DNA of 64,000 nucleotides from JACRAV01 sp964571235 (GCA_964571235.1 CAZNAI010000004.1:637941-701940); one strand, 5' to 3'. Positions 8,672-18,287 are shown, counted from the stretch's first letter. Notes: generated by a model not told the origin, from the sequence alone. Numbers and translations: made by a program.

Positions 8672-11296
8672 CTACATGATAATGACCAATTTGCCTATCT
8701 GAACATTGCCGTCTGGCGATTCCACCGTCCAGTAATACAATCCTGAGACCACAAGCTGGGTGTTGCGGGTAATCATATCCCACGTCTCATGCGTGGACAG
8801 CGGATCCGCCGCCACTACATCGTGAGACAGCTCCCGCACCAAATCACCGTCGAGCGTGAAGATTCTGATTGTGCACTTGGGCGGCAGGTTGTAGAAGTGC
8901 ACTTTTCGGTTACGATCGGGAACTTGCGCCCGTTCGGCCTGAGTTGTCCCCTCAAATCCCTTCAGGGCGTAATCCCCATCGAGCCGGTACGGATTCGGGT
9001 AGACCTCTACTTTGAGGTTCTCGGCCTGAACTGCAGTCTGTGACTCAAGCGCGTACGTAACTGCAGGCCGGAGCGATCTCTCCGATTCAAGCGACGGGAG
9101 ACCCGACGACGGTGAGCCGTAGTCGAAAGATGTCACGCTGACATAGTACTTGATCGTGGGCAGAAGGTCCTTAATGTCGTACTCGTACTCGTAGTACTTG
9201 AAGAAGCCGTCCTCGGTCGTATCGGTAGCCAGACATGAGTCTTTATTGATAGTCGTGGGCTTGTCCTGAGTAGGAAAACGCTTGCGAATATTGGTCGACA
9301 CACCCAGTTCCGAGCGGTTGTAGTCCTGGGCAGTGAAATAGAAGACCGAATCAGGAAACGCAAGGAGACGGAGCGGATTACCGCGCGGGTGATTCAGCGG
9401 ATGGAATGAGGAATCATTGCATCCACCTGACGCATAGGCGCATCGGAGTTCAGACAGCGTGTAGGGGATGTCTCTCAAGACAAAATCTCCGCCGACTCCG
9501 GCTTCAGGGTCCCACTGGTATTTGTTGTAGTCCTCTCTATCGTATGAATCTAACAGTGTGTAGCTGGCCGAGCGGTCATCGCGCGAGTAGTAAATGCGGT
9601 ACCCTTCGAAATCCTTCTCACGTGAGAAAGCGTCGGCCGAGGTCTCGGAAAGAAGCCCATTGAAGTAGACTTTGACCTCTCCGACCGACGGCAGAACGCG
9701 CAGTCCACCCCATGAACCGGGAGCCGGAGGCGGTGAGGCTCCCCGGAAGTCCGGTACGCCGTCACCCTGTACCCAAATGGTATCTTCGAATTGAAATGCC
9801 GTGTCAAAAACAGTAAAGGTGTCAGGTGGGTTGCCTTTTAGAATTGTATCAACTCTGAGGACAGCCCCCGAGGCGCAAACCCGATACGTTCCAAAGTAGT
9901 CATCACTATCGGTGTCATATCCCGGGGTATCGTAAATCCACGACGACCATGTGCAGTTGTAACCAAAGTTTGAAAAGTCCAAGTTCTCTTCGTATGCCAC
10001 CGGATTTCCCGGCAGATTGGACAGGTTGTTCTCAATATGGTGAAACTTTCGACCGCCCACATAGGCAAAGGAAACCGGTAGCACCTGGCCCGGCTCAATA
10101 TCAAAAGGCCCAAATGACAGGAGGTATCGTGTATCCAGCGACTGGGAGATAGTCGGCGCCTCCGGGGGCGGATACATCCACTGCTCGTCGGTCGGCCGAA
10201 TGCTCGCGGTGAAGGGCTGATCGTAATCGAACTCGCCATTCTTAAGGAAGTAGTATTTGTTCCGGTCGCCTTCGGGTGTGCCGATTCCACCGGTTCCCAA
10301 GTCGCGGTACGTAGCTCGTCCCTGAGGGCCAAAATCGCGTGACGGCGTCGTGTTGCCAACCCACCAATTGAACGATACTTCCAAAGAGTCGGATGGCGTT
10401 CGCACAATTCGGGTACCGGTAACACTCGGCACACCGCCTCCCTCAGAAAGCAGGTCGCCGTCGTTATCAGCGATCCAGGCGGCATTAATCGTGTCGTCAT
10501 ACTGACACGCCTGGCTGGGGGAGTACCAAGCCGGAAGTACACGACGGAACCCGCACACGTCGTCCTGGGCTCCCGCATTGCCGATTGAACTCGGGTAGAC
10601 ATCGGCGTCGACGTATACCCCCATGTATGTTCGTTTGAGACGGGTGGAACCGATATTTCTGATGGCGTAGTCAAACAACACAAAGTCCTTGGCGTATGAG
10701 TACGACCAGGCGAAAGAGCGCTGGCTGACTTCAATGTGTAGCGGCCGGTGGGAACGATTATCCAGACCGTCGCGAGTTAATCCGGGACAATTACTGGTGC
10801 ACGTGTCATAATAAACTGCAATCAGGTCCTGCTCGGAGATGGCGCCGTCATACTGCGGCTTGGAGGGATCTGTAATCGAACGGGTGATGATGTCGCCAAG
10901 AGGAGCGATATCGGGAAACAACTCGTGGCCCGTCACCGACCAGCCGTCAGCGCCGGTCGAAACGAGTGTATCTCGGCCCGAGACCGCGCCGATCCAAAAC
11001 GCCCCCGCAAACAAATACCTGGTATTGGAACCTTTGGGATACTCACAAGGATGGACCCGTGCTCCGGTAAAGCAGTCCGGGCCGCCGTTATCATCGTAAT
11101 CGCCAAAAGTACCATTGTTTGAAACGCCCAGCACCATATCGCCGATATTGTGTTCGGTGATACAGACTGCCGGGCCTGCCGCTGACTGGTTGCCTGGGTT
11201 TGTTCCGCCAACATAGTTGGCCCGGCCCAGAACGCCGGTCGCTGATACACATGTGAGCCCGAGGAGGATTATTCCAGTGTTTACCGACTTTTTCAT
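8672..11296 (-). CDS. secreted protein with T9SS-like C-terminal domain, tandem paralogue 2
   Basis: Start taken at the ATG at 11296 (MKKSVNTGIILLGL) because AGAGG lies about 8 bases upstream and the signal peptide begins there; the open frame extends seven codons further. The 874-residue product is closely similar to paralogue 1 (11558-14185) over its whole length, including WIGAVSGRDTLVS, RIVRTPSDSLEVSFNWW, KNGEFDYDQPFTAS, YLLSFGPFDIEPGQ, GDGVPDFRGASPPPAP and the sorting tail VEVYPNPYR...SGLYYWTVE...KLVIIM. Several cysteines are conserved with paralogue 1 but not with paralogue 3. It leads a two-gene unit with paralogue 3 from the promoter at 11404-11432. Function unknown. Confidence 0.8.
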   Translation of the reverse strand: MKKSVNTGIILLGLTCVSATGVLGRANYVGGTNPGNQSAAGPAVCITEHNIGDMVLGVSNNGTFGDYDDNGGPDCFTGARVHPCEYPKGSNTRYLFAGAFWIGAVSGRDTLVSTGADGWSVTGHELFPDIAPLGDIITRSITDPSKPQYDGAISEQDLIAVYYDTCTSNCPGLTRDGLDNRSHRPLHIEVSQRSFAWSYSYAKDFVLFDYAIRNIGSTRLKRTYMGVYVDADVYPSSIGNAGAQDDVCGFRRVLPAWYSPSQACQYDDTINAAWIADNDGDLLSEGGGVPSVTGTRIVRTPSDSLEVSFNWWVGNTTPSRDFGPQGRATYRDLGTGGIGTPEGDRNKYYFLKNGEFDYDQPFTASIRPTDEQWMYPPPEAPTISQSLDTRYLLSFGPFDIEPGQVLPVSFAYVGGRKFHHIENNLSNLPGNPVAYEENLDFSNFGYNCTWSSWIYDTPGYDTDSDDYFGTYRVCASGAVLRVDTILKGNPPDTFTVFDTAFQFEDTIWVQGDGVPDFRGASPPPAPGSWGGLRVLPSVGEVKVYFNGLLSETSADAFSREKDFEGYRIYYSRDDRSASYTLLDSYDREDYNKYQWDPEAGVGGDFVLRDIPYTLSELRCAYASGGCNDSSFHPLNHPRGNPLRLLAFPDSVFYFTAQDYNRSELGVSTNIRKRFPTQDKPTTINKDSCLATDTTEDGFFKYYEYEYDIKDLLPTIKYYVSVTSFDYGSPSSGLPSLESERSLRPAVTYALESQTAVQAENLKVEVYPNPYRLDGDYALKGFEGTTQAERAQVPDRNRKVHFYNLPPKCTIRIFTLDGDLVRELSHDVVAADPLSTHETWDMITRNTQLVVSGLYYWTVESPDGNVQIGKLVIIM

Positions 11297-11378
11297 ATGT
11301 CTGCCTCTTTGCACCAACCTATTTCACCATAGACGTCCCAAGCCAGAAATTGGGCAATTCCAAAACCGCTCCGGCCGG

Positions 11379-11404
11379 TTGGGGTCGTCCAGTTTGAACC
11401 CCAA
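11379..11404. promoter_or_regulatory. inverted repeat at the -10/transcription start
   Basis: TTGGGGT and ACCCCAA form perfect 7-base arms around a 12-base spacer. The right arm touches the -10 box of the adjoining promoter, where a repressor operator would sit; a leader hairpin is the alternative. Confidence 0.4.
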
Positions 11405-11432
11405 TTCTATTGTATTCCGCCCCGCTTGGCAA
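11404..11432 (-). promoter_or_regulatory. sigma70-like promoter for paralogue 2/3 unit
   Basis: On the minus strand TTGCCA (11432-11427) and TAGAAT (11409-11404) are separated by 17 bases; each box matches the consensus at five of six positions. It lies about 110 bases upstream of the start at 11296. Confidence 0.55.
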
Positions 11433-11503
11433 CCGCTTTGGCACTAAAAGTTTATTCGCTCGTTTTCGGCCTGAGAACGCAGAAAATGCGGCCAAAATGC
11501 AAA

Positions 11504-11530
11504 GCGGCCGGACAATCGGTGTCCAGCCGC
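11504..11530 (-). terminator. probable terminator of paralogue 1
   Basis: An 11-base stem with one mismatch (GCGGCCGGACA / TGTCCAGCCGC) around a 5-base loop, followed on the minus strand by TTTGCATTTT. It lies 27 bases after the stop of the gene at 11558, separating it from the next unit. Confidence 0.6.
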
Positions 11531-11557
11531 CGCAAAGCTCATGTGTGGCTCGGAAAC

Positions 11558-14185
11558 CTACATAATGAGTACGACCTTACCGATTTGTACACGCCCGTCT
11601 TCTCCTTCAACCGTCCAGTAATAGAGTCCGGAAACGGCCAATTGGGTATTGCGGGTGATCAGATCCCAATAGTCGTGGTTGGAGAGGGGGTCAGCGGCCG
11701 AAATGTCATGGTTGATTTCGCGCACCAAGTCACCGTCGATCGTGAAAATGCGGATCATACACTTGGGTGGCAAGTTTGCAAAATGGACGACTCGTACTCG
11801 GTCGTCCGGGCGATCACGGTCGCCACGGCCTTCAAAACCGTCAAGTCGATAATTCCCGTCTGTTCGGTACGGATTGGGGTAGACGAATACATCGAGGTTC
11901 TGGGCGGCTACTTCCTCTGAGTTTGCCAGCGCATACGTCACTTTTGAATTCACGCTCGGAGAGGATTCAAGTGATGCCAATCCCGATCTCGGTGAACCAA
12001 AATCGAAGGCGGTCACATTGACATAATAGGGAACCGTGGGAAGCAGGTCCACGATCTCATACTCATACTCAAAGTATTTGAAATACCCCTCGGCCGTGGT
12101 GTCATCCGCCGCACAGGAATCTTTGTCCAACGAAATCGGGTATGCCTGATTGGGGTAGATCTTGCGAATATCGGTCGAGACGCCGAACTCCGACTGGTTG
12201 AAATCCTGTGGGACAAAGAAAAACAGCGACTCTGGAAAAGCAGAAAGCTGTAGCGGATTGTCTCTTCTGTAGTCCAGGGGCTTAAATGAAGTGTCATTGC
12301 ATCCGCCTTCAGCATACTTGCACCGCAGTTCCGAAAGTGAGAACGGGGCATCTTTAAGCACCCAGCTTCCGCCCGCCCCTTCACTTGGATCCCAAAAGTA
12401 CTTGCTAAAGTCGAGGCGGTCATACGAGGTGAGAATCGAGTAACTCGATCTACGATCATCCCGCGCCAAATACACGCGGTAGCCTTCGAAATCAAGGACG
12501 CGCGAAAAGACATCTCGCGTCGCTTCGGACCGGACCCCGTTAAACTTGACCAATATCTTTCCAACTGTCGGATACACACGAACATCGGGAGCGGGTGGCG
12601 GCGACGCACCCTGAAAGTCGGGAATGCCGTCACCCTGATACCAGACGGTGTCGGCAATCGTATACACGTACCCAGAGTCGGCCAACGTGTCGATCACCAG
12701 CGGGTTTGTGGTAATGGTGTCATAGGTGGTGTCATACCAACAGCAACTTGAATCGTTTCCGGCATTGCAGATATGAAAGATACCGGCAAAGCCGTCAGTA
12801 TCGGTATCATACCCAGGATTGTCGTACACCCAGGACGACCAAATCGCATTGTATCCAAGATTTGAGAAATCCACGTTGGAGTAATACTCCTCGGGATTCC
12901 CCGGCAAATTGCTTAAATTATTGGGCTTGGTGTGAAATTTGTCGCCGCCGACAAACGAAAAGGAAATTGGCAAAGTCTGACCAGGTTCAATGTCGAAGGG
13001 GCCGAAGGAGAGCAGATAGCGGGTGTCAAAACCGTCCGCAATGTCTCCCGCGAGGCTTTGAGTCGGATATTTCCAGATCGTGTCGCTCGGCTCGATCGAT
13101 GCGGTATAAACCTGATCGTAGTCAAACTCGCCATTTTTGAGAAACGCGTACTTGTTCCGGTCACCGGAGGGGGTTCCGTTGCCACCGGTTCCGAGGTCGC
13201 GTGTGTCACTCAAGTGCCGTGGGCCGAAATCAAGAGGGGATGAGGCGTTTGATACCCACCAGTTGAAAGAAACATCAAGCGAATCGGATGGTGTTCGGAC
13301 GATTCGGGTACCGGTTAACGCCGGAGTCGGCGGCTGGCCGGTCAGGTCGCCATCATTATCGGCAATCCACGCAATATTAATGGTGTCTTCCCATTCGCAA
13401 CGATTGGTTGAATAGAAAGCCGGTAGCGATTGACGAAATCCGCAGATGTCGTCGGAAAAGCCGTTCGGGTTGGATTGTGCCGCAACGTCGGCATCGACAT
13501 ACACTCCCATATACACGCGCTTGATTCGCGAATTTCCGATGTTGCGCACTGCATAGTCAAATAGTACAAAGCTCTCGGCGTACGTATATGACCAGGCAAA
13601 AGATCGTTCGGTGATCTCGACATTCAAAGGGCGATGTGACCGCTGATCGATAGCGTCTCGTCCCAATCCCTGACAATCACGCGAACAAGTGTCGTAGTAG
13701 ACCGATATGAAATCTTCCTCCGAAATCGCGCCTTCAAACGTCGAGGCGGATGGATCTACTATGGAGCGATAGATCATGTTTCCAATGGGTGCCTGATCCG
13801 GGTGAAATTCGTTTCCGCCGCCCACCCAACCATCGCCACCCGAAGATACCAGCGTGTCGCGTCCCGACACTGCACCGATCCAAAATAGTCCGGCGAAGAG
13901 ATACGTGGTGCGGCTCCCTTTAGGATACTCGCAAGACTGGTTGACTTCCCCGGTAAAACAATCCTGAGGTCCCTTCTGATACCCGGTGCCGATCGTCCCG
14001 TTATTGTTAACGGTCAGGACGATTCTCCCGATCTGATGCATCGCCTGGCAATACGATGGCGACGCGGCAGTCGTATAGACCGAATCTCCGGGGTTGAAAC
14101 TTGCACGGCCCAATACGGATTGGGTTAGTCCAAATACGCCTGCACAAAGGCAAACGGCTATCCTTACGGTTCGCAATGAAATCAT
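11558..14185 (-). CDS. secreted protein with T9SS-like C-terminal domain, tandem paralogue 1
   Basis: The start is set at the ATG at 14185 (MISLRTVRIAVCLCAGVFGL, a clear signal peptide, with GAGGAAAAG upstream) because the longer open frame begins inside the -10 box of a strong promoter. The 875-residue product shares its whole layout with paralogue 2: N-terminal domain with paired cysteines, WIGAVSGRDTLVS, RIVRTPSDSLDVSFNWW, YLLSFGPFDIEPGQ, GDGIPDFQGASPPPAP, fibronectin-like region and a T9SS-like tail (VFVYPNPYR...SGLYYWTVE...KVVLIM). It has its own promoter and terminator. No enzyme motif is recognised; a surface structural or binding protein is a guess. Confidence 0.8.
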   Translation of the reverse strand: MISLRTVRIAVCLCAGVFGLTQSVLGRASFNPGDSVYTTAASPSYCQAMHQIGRIVLTVNNNGTIGTGYQKGPQDCFTGEVNQSCEYPKGSRTTYLFAGLFWIGAVSGRDTLVSSGGDGWVGGGNEFHPDQAPIGNMIYRSIVDPSASTFEGAISEEDFISVYYDTCSRDCQGLGRDAIDQRSHRPLNVEITERSFAWSYTYAESFVLFDYAVRNIGNSRIKRVYMGVYVDADVAAQSNPNGFSDDICGFRQSLPAFYSTNRCEWEDTINIAWIADNDGDLTGQPPTPALTGTRIVRTPSDSLDVSFNWWVSNASSPLDFGPRHLSDTRDLGTGGNGTPSGDRNKYAFLKNGEFDYDQVYTASIEPSDTIWKYPTQSLAGDIADGFDTRYLLSFGPFDIEPGQTLPISFSFVGGDKFHTKPNNLSNLPGNPEEYYSNVDFSNLGYNAIWSSWVYDNPGYDTDTDGFAGIFHICNAGNDSSCCWYDTTYDTITTNPLVIDTLADSGYVYTIADTVWYQGDGIPDFQGASPPPAPDVRVYPTVGKILVKFNGVRSEATRDVFSRVLDFEGYRVYLARDDRRSSYSILTSYDRLDFSKYFWDPSEGAGGSWVLKDAPFSLSELRCKYAEGGCNDTSFKPLDYRRDNPLQLSAFPESLFFFVPQDFNQSEFGVSTDIRKIYPNQAYPISLDKDSCAADDTTAEGYFKYFEYEYEIVDLLPTVPYYVNVTAFDFGSPRSGLASLESSPSVNSKVTYALANSEEVAAQNLDVFVYPNPYRTDGNYRLDGFEGRGDRDRPDDRVRVVHFANLPPKCMIRIFTIDGDLVREINHDISAADPLSNHDYWDLITRNTQLAVSGLYYWTVEGEDGRVQIGKVVLIM

Positions 14186-14223
14186 TCCACTTTTCCTCAA
14201 CCTATGAGTCTTAACAATCGCCA

Positions 14224-14252
14224 ATTATATCGATCTGCGGTGGCCAAGTCAA
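14224..14252 (-). promoter_or_regulatory. strong sigma70-like promoter for paralogue 1
   Basis: TTGACT (14252-14247) and a perfect TATAAT (14229-14224) with a 17-base spacer on the minus strand. Transcription would start near 14217, about 30 bases before the ATG at 14185. Confidence 0.7.
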
Positions 14253-14317
14253 GCTATCCTATGACGCCCGAACGGGTTGGTTTGTGAAGTCTCGGGCTCA
14301 AAATAACCGACACCGCA

Positions 14318-14347
14318 CAAAAAAAACTCCGGCCCGACGGCCGGAGT
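14318..14347 (-). terminator. terminator of the M16 peptidase pair
   Basis: A perfect 9-base GC-rich stem (ACTCCGGCC / GGCCGGAGT) with loop CGAC, followed on the minus strand by eight or more T. It lies 24 bases after the stop at 14371. Confidence 0.85.
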
Positions 14348-14370
14348 CTTTACAGATATTGAGTGCTCAA

Positions 14371-16506
14371 TCAGGGCTTGTCAAAGGCGCCTGCAGGAAC
14401 CTCCGGATTCACTAAAATCTCAGACCAGTTAATGGTCGCGAACTTCTGTCCGGCCAGATTCTGGACAAACTTCTGGGGAATCTTAAGGCCTCCCGCCTCC
14501 GAATAGGCCTCCACGACCTGCTGTATAAGTCCTTCGCCAGCAGGAGTTTCACCAAAAAATTCCATCCCGGCCATTGCTCCACTCGAGGCGTTAAGGGCCA
14601 TCCGACACGCGGTCTTGCCGTCCGGCATGACAATAGCGACCCAATCAACCGTGGCGCCTGCTAAGTCAGACTGCCCGTCGTATACAGCCTTGTAAGCCGG
14701 TGCGTCTGAGGTCTGGAATATGGTTATCAGGTCATGGTTCCATTCGTCGCGGGCTTTCACCATATCCTCTTCGGTCTTGGCTACTACGCCCCGAGCTCTT
14801 GGGTCGGTCTTCCAGCCGGTGTTGCCGTTATTGATGTCGTACATAGTCTGGCCCATCATGCTCATACTACCGCGAGATTTATCGGGTAACGCTTTGAGCT
14901 CTTCGACATTAATGGGGAACTCACCGTTGGGTGTGACGACCGCGATAATCCCTTTGTACGAAATGGCCTTCACAGCCTTGAATGCCGCCAGGCCTCCGTG
15001 AGCCGCCACAGCCTTGTCCAACAACTGTTTCCCCTTTGTCAGGTTGGCATCAGTCAGTGCGACCTCTTTGGTCGGCTCGCCCGAGGGAATGGTGACGTCG
15101 ATATTTTCCACTGCGCCAAAACCAAGATCAGCCAGCGGAACATCAAAGTCCTTTGCTTTACCCACGACGAGAATCTGCAGGGCGTCAGGGTGCAAACGGT
15201 TCTTGGCGGCCGCGGTGACCGCTTCCGGCGTCACCTGCTCAATTTTTTGCTTGAGTTGAACGTTGAAATCAGCGGGAAGTCCGTTGAAGTCATAGTTCAG
15301 AAGTCGATTTATGACTTTGGACTTGGAATCAAACTGGAACACAAACGAATTGAGGTAGCCGTCTTTTCCCACTTTCATTTCGTCGGCCGTGGGCGCGTCC
15401 GTCTGTATCCGCTTGATTTCTTTAATGATCTCGCGAATCGCCTTGGCCGTTGTTTCAGACTTGGTTGAGGCATAGTTATAGAAAATCCCGGGGTAGCTCA
15501 CATTAGCAGTGTATACGCCGAAAACGGCATACGCGAGTCCCTCGCGGGACCGGACGCTGTTGAAGAGTCGGCTTCCGAATGACCCACCGAGAATCGTATT
15601 CATCACGGTGAGATCAGCGTAGTCCGGATCAGTCTGCAATCCGCCGACATGTCCCACATAAATCTTTGACTGATTGATGTCGTTCTTCTCAACGTAATGT
15701 ACTTTCGATTCGTACTTGTACTCAACTTTCGGCGGTGGGGGAACTGGTGTGGTTCCCTTTTGCCACTTGCCAAAGTACTTGGTAAGCTTCGCAATCATCT
15801 CGCTCTTCTTGAAATCACCCCACACGGCAATCTGAATATTTTCCGGGTGAAACCACATCTTATGGAAAGCCGCAAGATCCTCGCGTGTCACCGCGTTGAT
15901 GGTCGCATATTCAGGGTAGCGGGCGTAGGGGGAACCGACGCCGTAGATGATCTTTCTGAATTCCCGCTCGCCAATCTCTTCGGCGTCGTCATTGCGCCGC
16001 GCGATAGTCGACCGTTGACTGACTTTCGCCAATTCGATCTTATCAGCATCAAAGACCGGACGCTGAAGTACTTCGCTGAGGACTTCAAGGCCGAGATCGG
16101 TGTAATCACTCAGGGTATTCATGAACGCCGTGCCGTACAATAGATCGATCCCGGTCTCGACCGTGGCGCCGACAGCTTCAAGTTGCTCGTCGATCTGATC
16201 GCCTGTCCACTTGGTAGTTCCGCCGGTACGCAGAACCTCGCCGCACATTTCGGCCATGCCGACTTTGTCGGCCGGTTCCAGATATGAGCCGCAGTTGATC
16301 CGGACCGAGGCGGTCACGGTTGGCAGGGAATGATCTTCGAGCAAGTAAATCCGCATGCCGTTGGGAAGAGTCTGTTTGTCAACCTGCGGGATTGACAAGG
16401 GATTCAATTTGGGGAATCGCGCGATAATCTCATCGACCGGCTGGGCCGCCAGAGAGCCGACGAGCGCGACGAACATAACCAGAATTCCAATTGATACTTT
16501 TTTCAT
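14371..16506 (-). CDS. M16-family protein lacking the zinc motif, with C-terminal extension
   Basis: The 711-residue product has a signal peptide and two M16 (insulinase/pitrilysin-like) domains up to about residue 470. Where active members carry HxxEH, this one reads MAEMCGEVL, so it should be the non-catalytic partner. It starts 15 bases after the catalytic M16 gene, an arrangement typical of heterodimeric M16 pairs. An extra domain of about 220 residues at the C-terminus (from LTKGKQLLDKAVAAHGG) resembles outer-membrane lipoprotein-sorting/LolA-like beta proteins often found fused to periplasmic M16 proteins. It probably helps bind and feed peptides to the partner enzyme in the periplasm. 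Confidence 0.85.
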   Translation of the reverse strand: MKKVSIGILVMFVALVGSLAAQPVDEIIARFPKLNPLSIPQVDKQTLPNGMRIYLLEDHSLPTVTASVRINCGSYLEPADKVGMAEMCGEVLRTGGTTKWTGDQIDEQLEAVGATVETGIDLLYGTAFMNTLSDYTDLGLEVLSEVLQRPVFDADKIELAKVSQRSTIARRNDDAEEIGEREFRKIIYGVGSPYARYPEYATINAVTREDLAAFHKMWFHPENIQIAVWGDFKKSEMIAKLTKYFGKWQKGTTPVPPPPKVEYKYESKVHYVEKNDINQSKIYVGHVGGLQTDPDYADLTVMNTILGGSFGSRLFNSVRSREGLAYAVFGVYTANVSYPGIFYNYASTKSETTAKAIREIIKEIKRIQTDAPTADEMKVGKDGYLNSFVFQFDSKSKVINRLLNYDFNGLPADFNVQLKQKIEQVTPEAVTAAAKNRLHPDALQILVVGKAKDFDVPLADLGFGAVENIDVTIPSGEPTKEVALTDANLTKGKQLLDKAVAAHGGLAAFKAVKAISYKGIIAVVTPNGEFPINVEELKALPDKSRGSMSMMGQTMYDINNGNTGWKTDPRARGVVAKTEEDMVKARDEWNHDLITIFQTSDAPAYKAVYDGQSDLAGATVDWVAIVMPDGKTACRMALNASSGAMAGMEFFGETPAGEGLIQQVVEAYSEAGGLKIPQKFVQNLAGQKFATINWSEILVNPEVPAGAFDKP

Positions 16507-16521
16507 GACTGTCCGCTCCGC

Positions 16522-18027
16522 TTAGCTTTTCGACGTGTTCATCAACACGACTGTCCGGTTGAGTTTGGTGAGATATTTCTGGGCAACTTTCTGGATCGAC
16601 TCGGGAGTAACCGCATTGATCCGGTCAAGTTCGCGGAACATCTCGCGCCAGTCACCCCACTGGGTCTGGTAACCTGCAAGCTGAAACGCCAGACCCTGGT
16701 TGCCGCCGAGTTGATTGATGAATCTTGCTCTGGCGCGGGCCTGTATCCGCTTGACCTCTTCAAGCGGGATCAGCTCGGACTTCAATTTCTCCACTGCGTC
16801 GAGAATCTCTTTTTCGCACTCATCGTTGTCATGCCCGGCGGCTGGTACGGCGAAGACTCCGAACAGATTCGGATACTTGTCGCCGGGGAAACCGGTCAGC
16901 GCCTGCACTTGCACTGCAATTTTCTTTTCCTTGACCATCGTTTTGTACAGAATCGAAGTTCGGCCCGAGGCCAGGTAATCGGTCAGGGCATCAAGCGACG
17001 GCCGTTCGGGTGAGCATCCGTCCGGCACATGCCACCCGGCGAGGTAGACCGGCTGAGAGGGGTCTTCCATAAAGCTTCGTCTCTCACCCTGTTGAGGCGG
17101 CTCAACCGTGGCGATACGCGGTGGCGCCGGGCGATAGGGAATGCGGCCAAAGTATTTTTCGGCCAGAGCGAAGATCGCGTCGGCTTTGACATCACCCACA
17201 ACCACAACCACCGCATTGGCGGGGGCGTAATACTTTTCAAAGAATGCCTTGGCTTCGTCACGCGAGTAGTATTGGATGTCGGACATATTCCCAATACCGG
17301 AAACGCCGTACGGATGGGCCTTAAATGAGAGAGTCAGGAACTCCTCGACCATTCGACCGATCGGCGAGGACTCAATGCGCATCCGGCGCTCTTCGGCTAC
17401 CACATCCCGTTCTTTGTACATTTCGCGAAAGACCGGCGCTAAGAATCGTTCCGATTCGGTCGCGAACCAGAGTTCGGCTTTATTCGATGGCAACGAGTAG
17501 AAATAGACCGTGTTGTCCTCGCCGGTGCCGGCGTTAAGCCCGACCGCTCCCTCGCGCTCGACCAACTGGCCAAAGGCATTAGGGACAACCAGCTCGTACG
17601 ATTTTTCACGAGCCTCTTCGTAGGCGGCTGTCAAAGCCGCGATTTTGACTGAATCGGCAAACCGACCGCGATTTCGTTCGTCACGCAACAGCATGAAGAT
17701 GGAATCCTCGATCGCCATCAGCTTTTGCTCGGCCTCCCAGTCCTTAGTTCCGAGAGTTGAGGTCCCCTTGAATGCCATATGTTCAAACATATGGGCTATG
17801 CCGGTGTACCCCTTCGGGTCGTCGACCGCTCCGGCGTTGACATAGGTCACAAACGATGCGACCGGCGCCTCGTGACGCTCCATGACCAATACTTTCAGTC
17901 CGTTTTTGAGTGTATGCTCCACGACTGAATTCTGGAGCTTGGTGAAATCAAACGCGAGGGCGGATGAACACCAGATGCCGACCAGCACAGCCGCGACGGC
18001 GACCGATCGATTCAGGCGAAACTGCAT
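16522..18027 (-). CDS. M16-family zinc peptidase (catalytic subunit)
   Basis: Start taken at the ATG at 18027, which has GGAGGT at the right distance; the ATG at 18039 has the same GGAGG inside its own codons. The 501-residue protein has a signal peptide (VAVAAVLVGIWCSSALA) and the inverted zinc motif HMFEH at about residues 79-83, in the context GIAHMFEHMAFKGT. M16 enzymes enclose and degrade short peptides. The gene is followed 15 bases later by the inactive M16 partner, and transcription probably begins at the promoter at 18072-18100. Periplasmic or outer-membrane location is inferred from the signal. Confidence 0.9.
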   Translation of the reverse strand: MQFRLNRSVAVAAVLVGIWCSSALAFDFTKLQNSVVEHTLKNGLKVLVMERHEAPVASFVTYVNAGAVDDPKGYTGIAHMFEHMAFKGTSTLGTKDWEAEQKLMAIEDSIFMLLRDERNRGRFADSVKIAALTAAYEEAREKSYELVVPNAFGQLVEREGAVGLNAGTGEDNTVYFYSLPSNKAELWFATESERFLAPVFREMYKERDVVAEERRMRIESSPIGRMVEEFLTLSFKAHPYGVSGIGNMSDIQYYSRDEAKAFFEKYYAPANAVVVVVGDVKADAIFALAEKYFGRIPYRPAPPRIATVEPPQQGERRSFMEDPSQPVYLAGWHVPDGCSPERPSLDALTDYLASGRTSILYKTMVKEKKIAVQVQALTGFPGDKYPNLFGVFAVPAAGHDNDECEKEILDAVEKLKSELIPLEEVKRIQARARARFINQLGGNQGLAFQLAGYQTQWGDWREMFRELDRINAVTPESIQKVAQKYLTKLNRTVVLMNTSKS

Positions 18028-18071
18028 TGATACCTCCATGGTAATCGAGAATTGGATGTCAAAGTTGAACG

Positions 18072-18100
18072 AATAAACAGAAGCTGGATGGGCATGTCAA
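18072..18100 (-). promoter_or_regulatory. promoter of the M16 pair
   Basis: A perfect TTGACA (18100-18095), 17-base spacer and TTTATT (18077-18072) on the minus strand, about 45 bases before the start at 18027. Confidence 0.6.
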
Positions 18101-18287
18101 GTTGTCGATCTGTGTGGCGGTGCTGAATGAAAGGCGGGGGAATAGGCATACCTGTCCAGCTATTCCCTACGATTCGGTTGCGCAAAATGTTACCTGCGCC
18201 CGTCAAAATAGCAGGGAAGATTTTCTCGCCTGGGCGGTATTCCTCTTGAAAGAAGAGGTAACGGAAAGGTATTCAAAGGAGGTACGT

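Noticed and set aside
9838..10734. 298-residue open frame on the minus strand
   Set aside because: It is an out-of-frame shadow of the secreted paralogue 2 gene; no family resemblance, low-complexity composition.
18102..18287. 62-codon upstream extension of the VWA gene
   Set aside because: The ATG at 18288 has a near-perfect ribosome site and begins the signal peptide; the extension overlaps the divergent promoter region.
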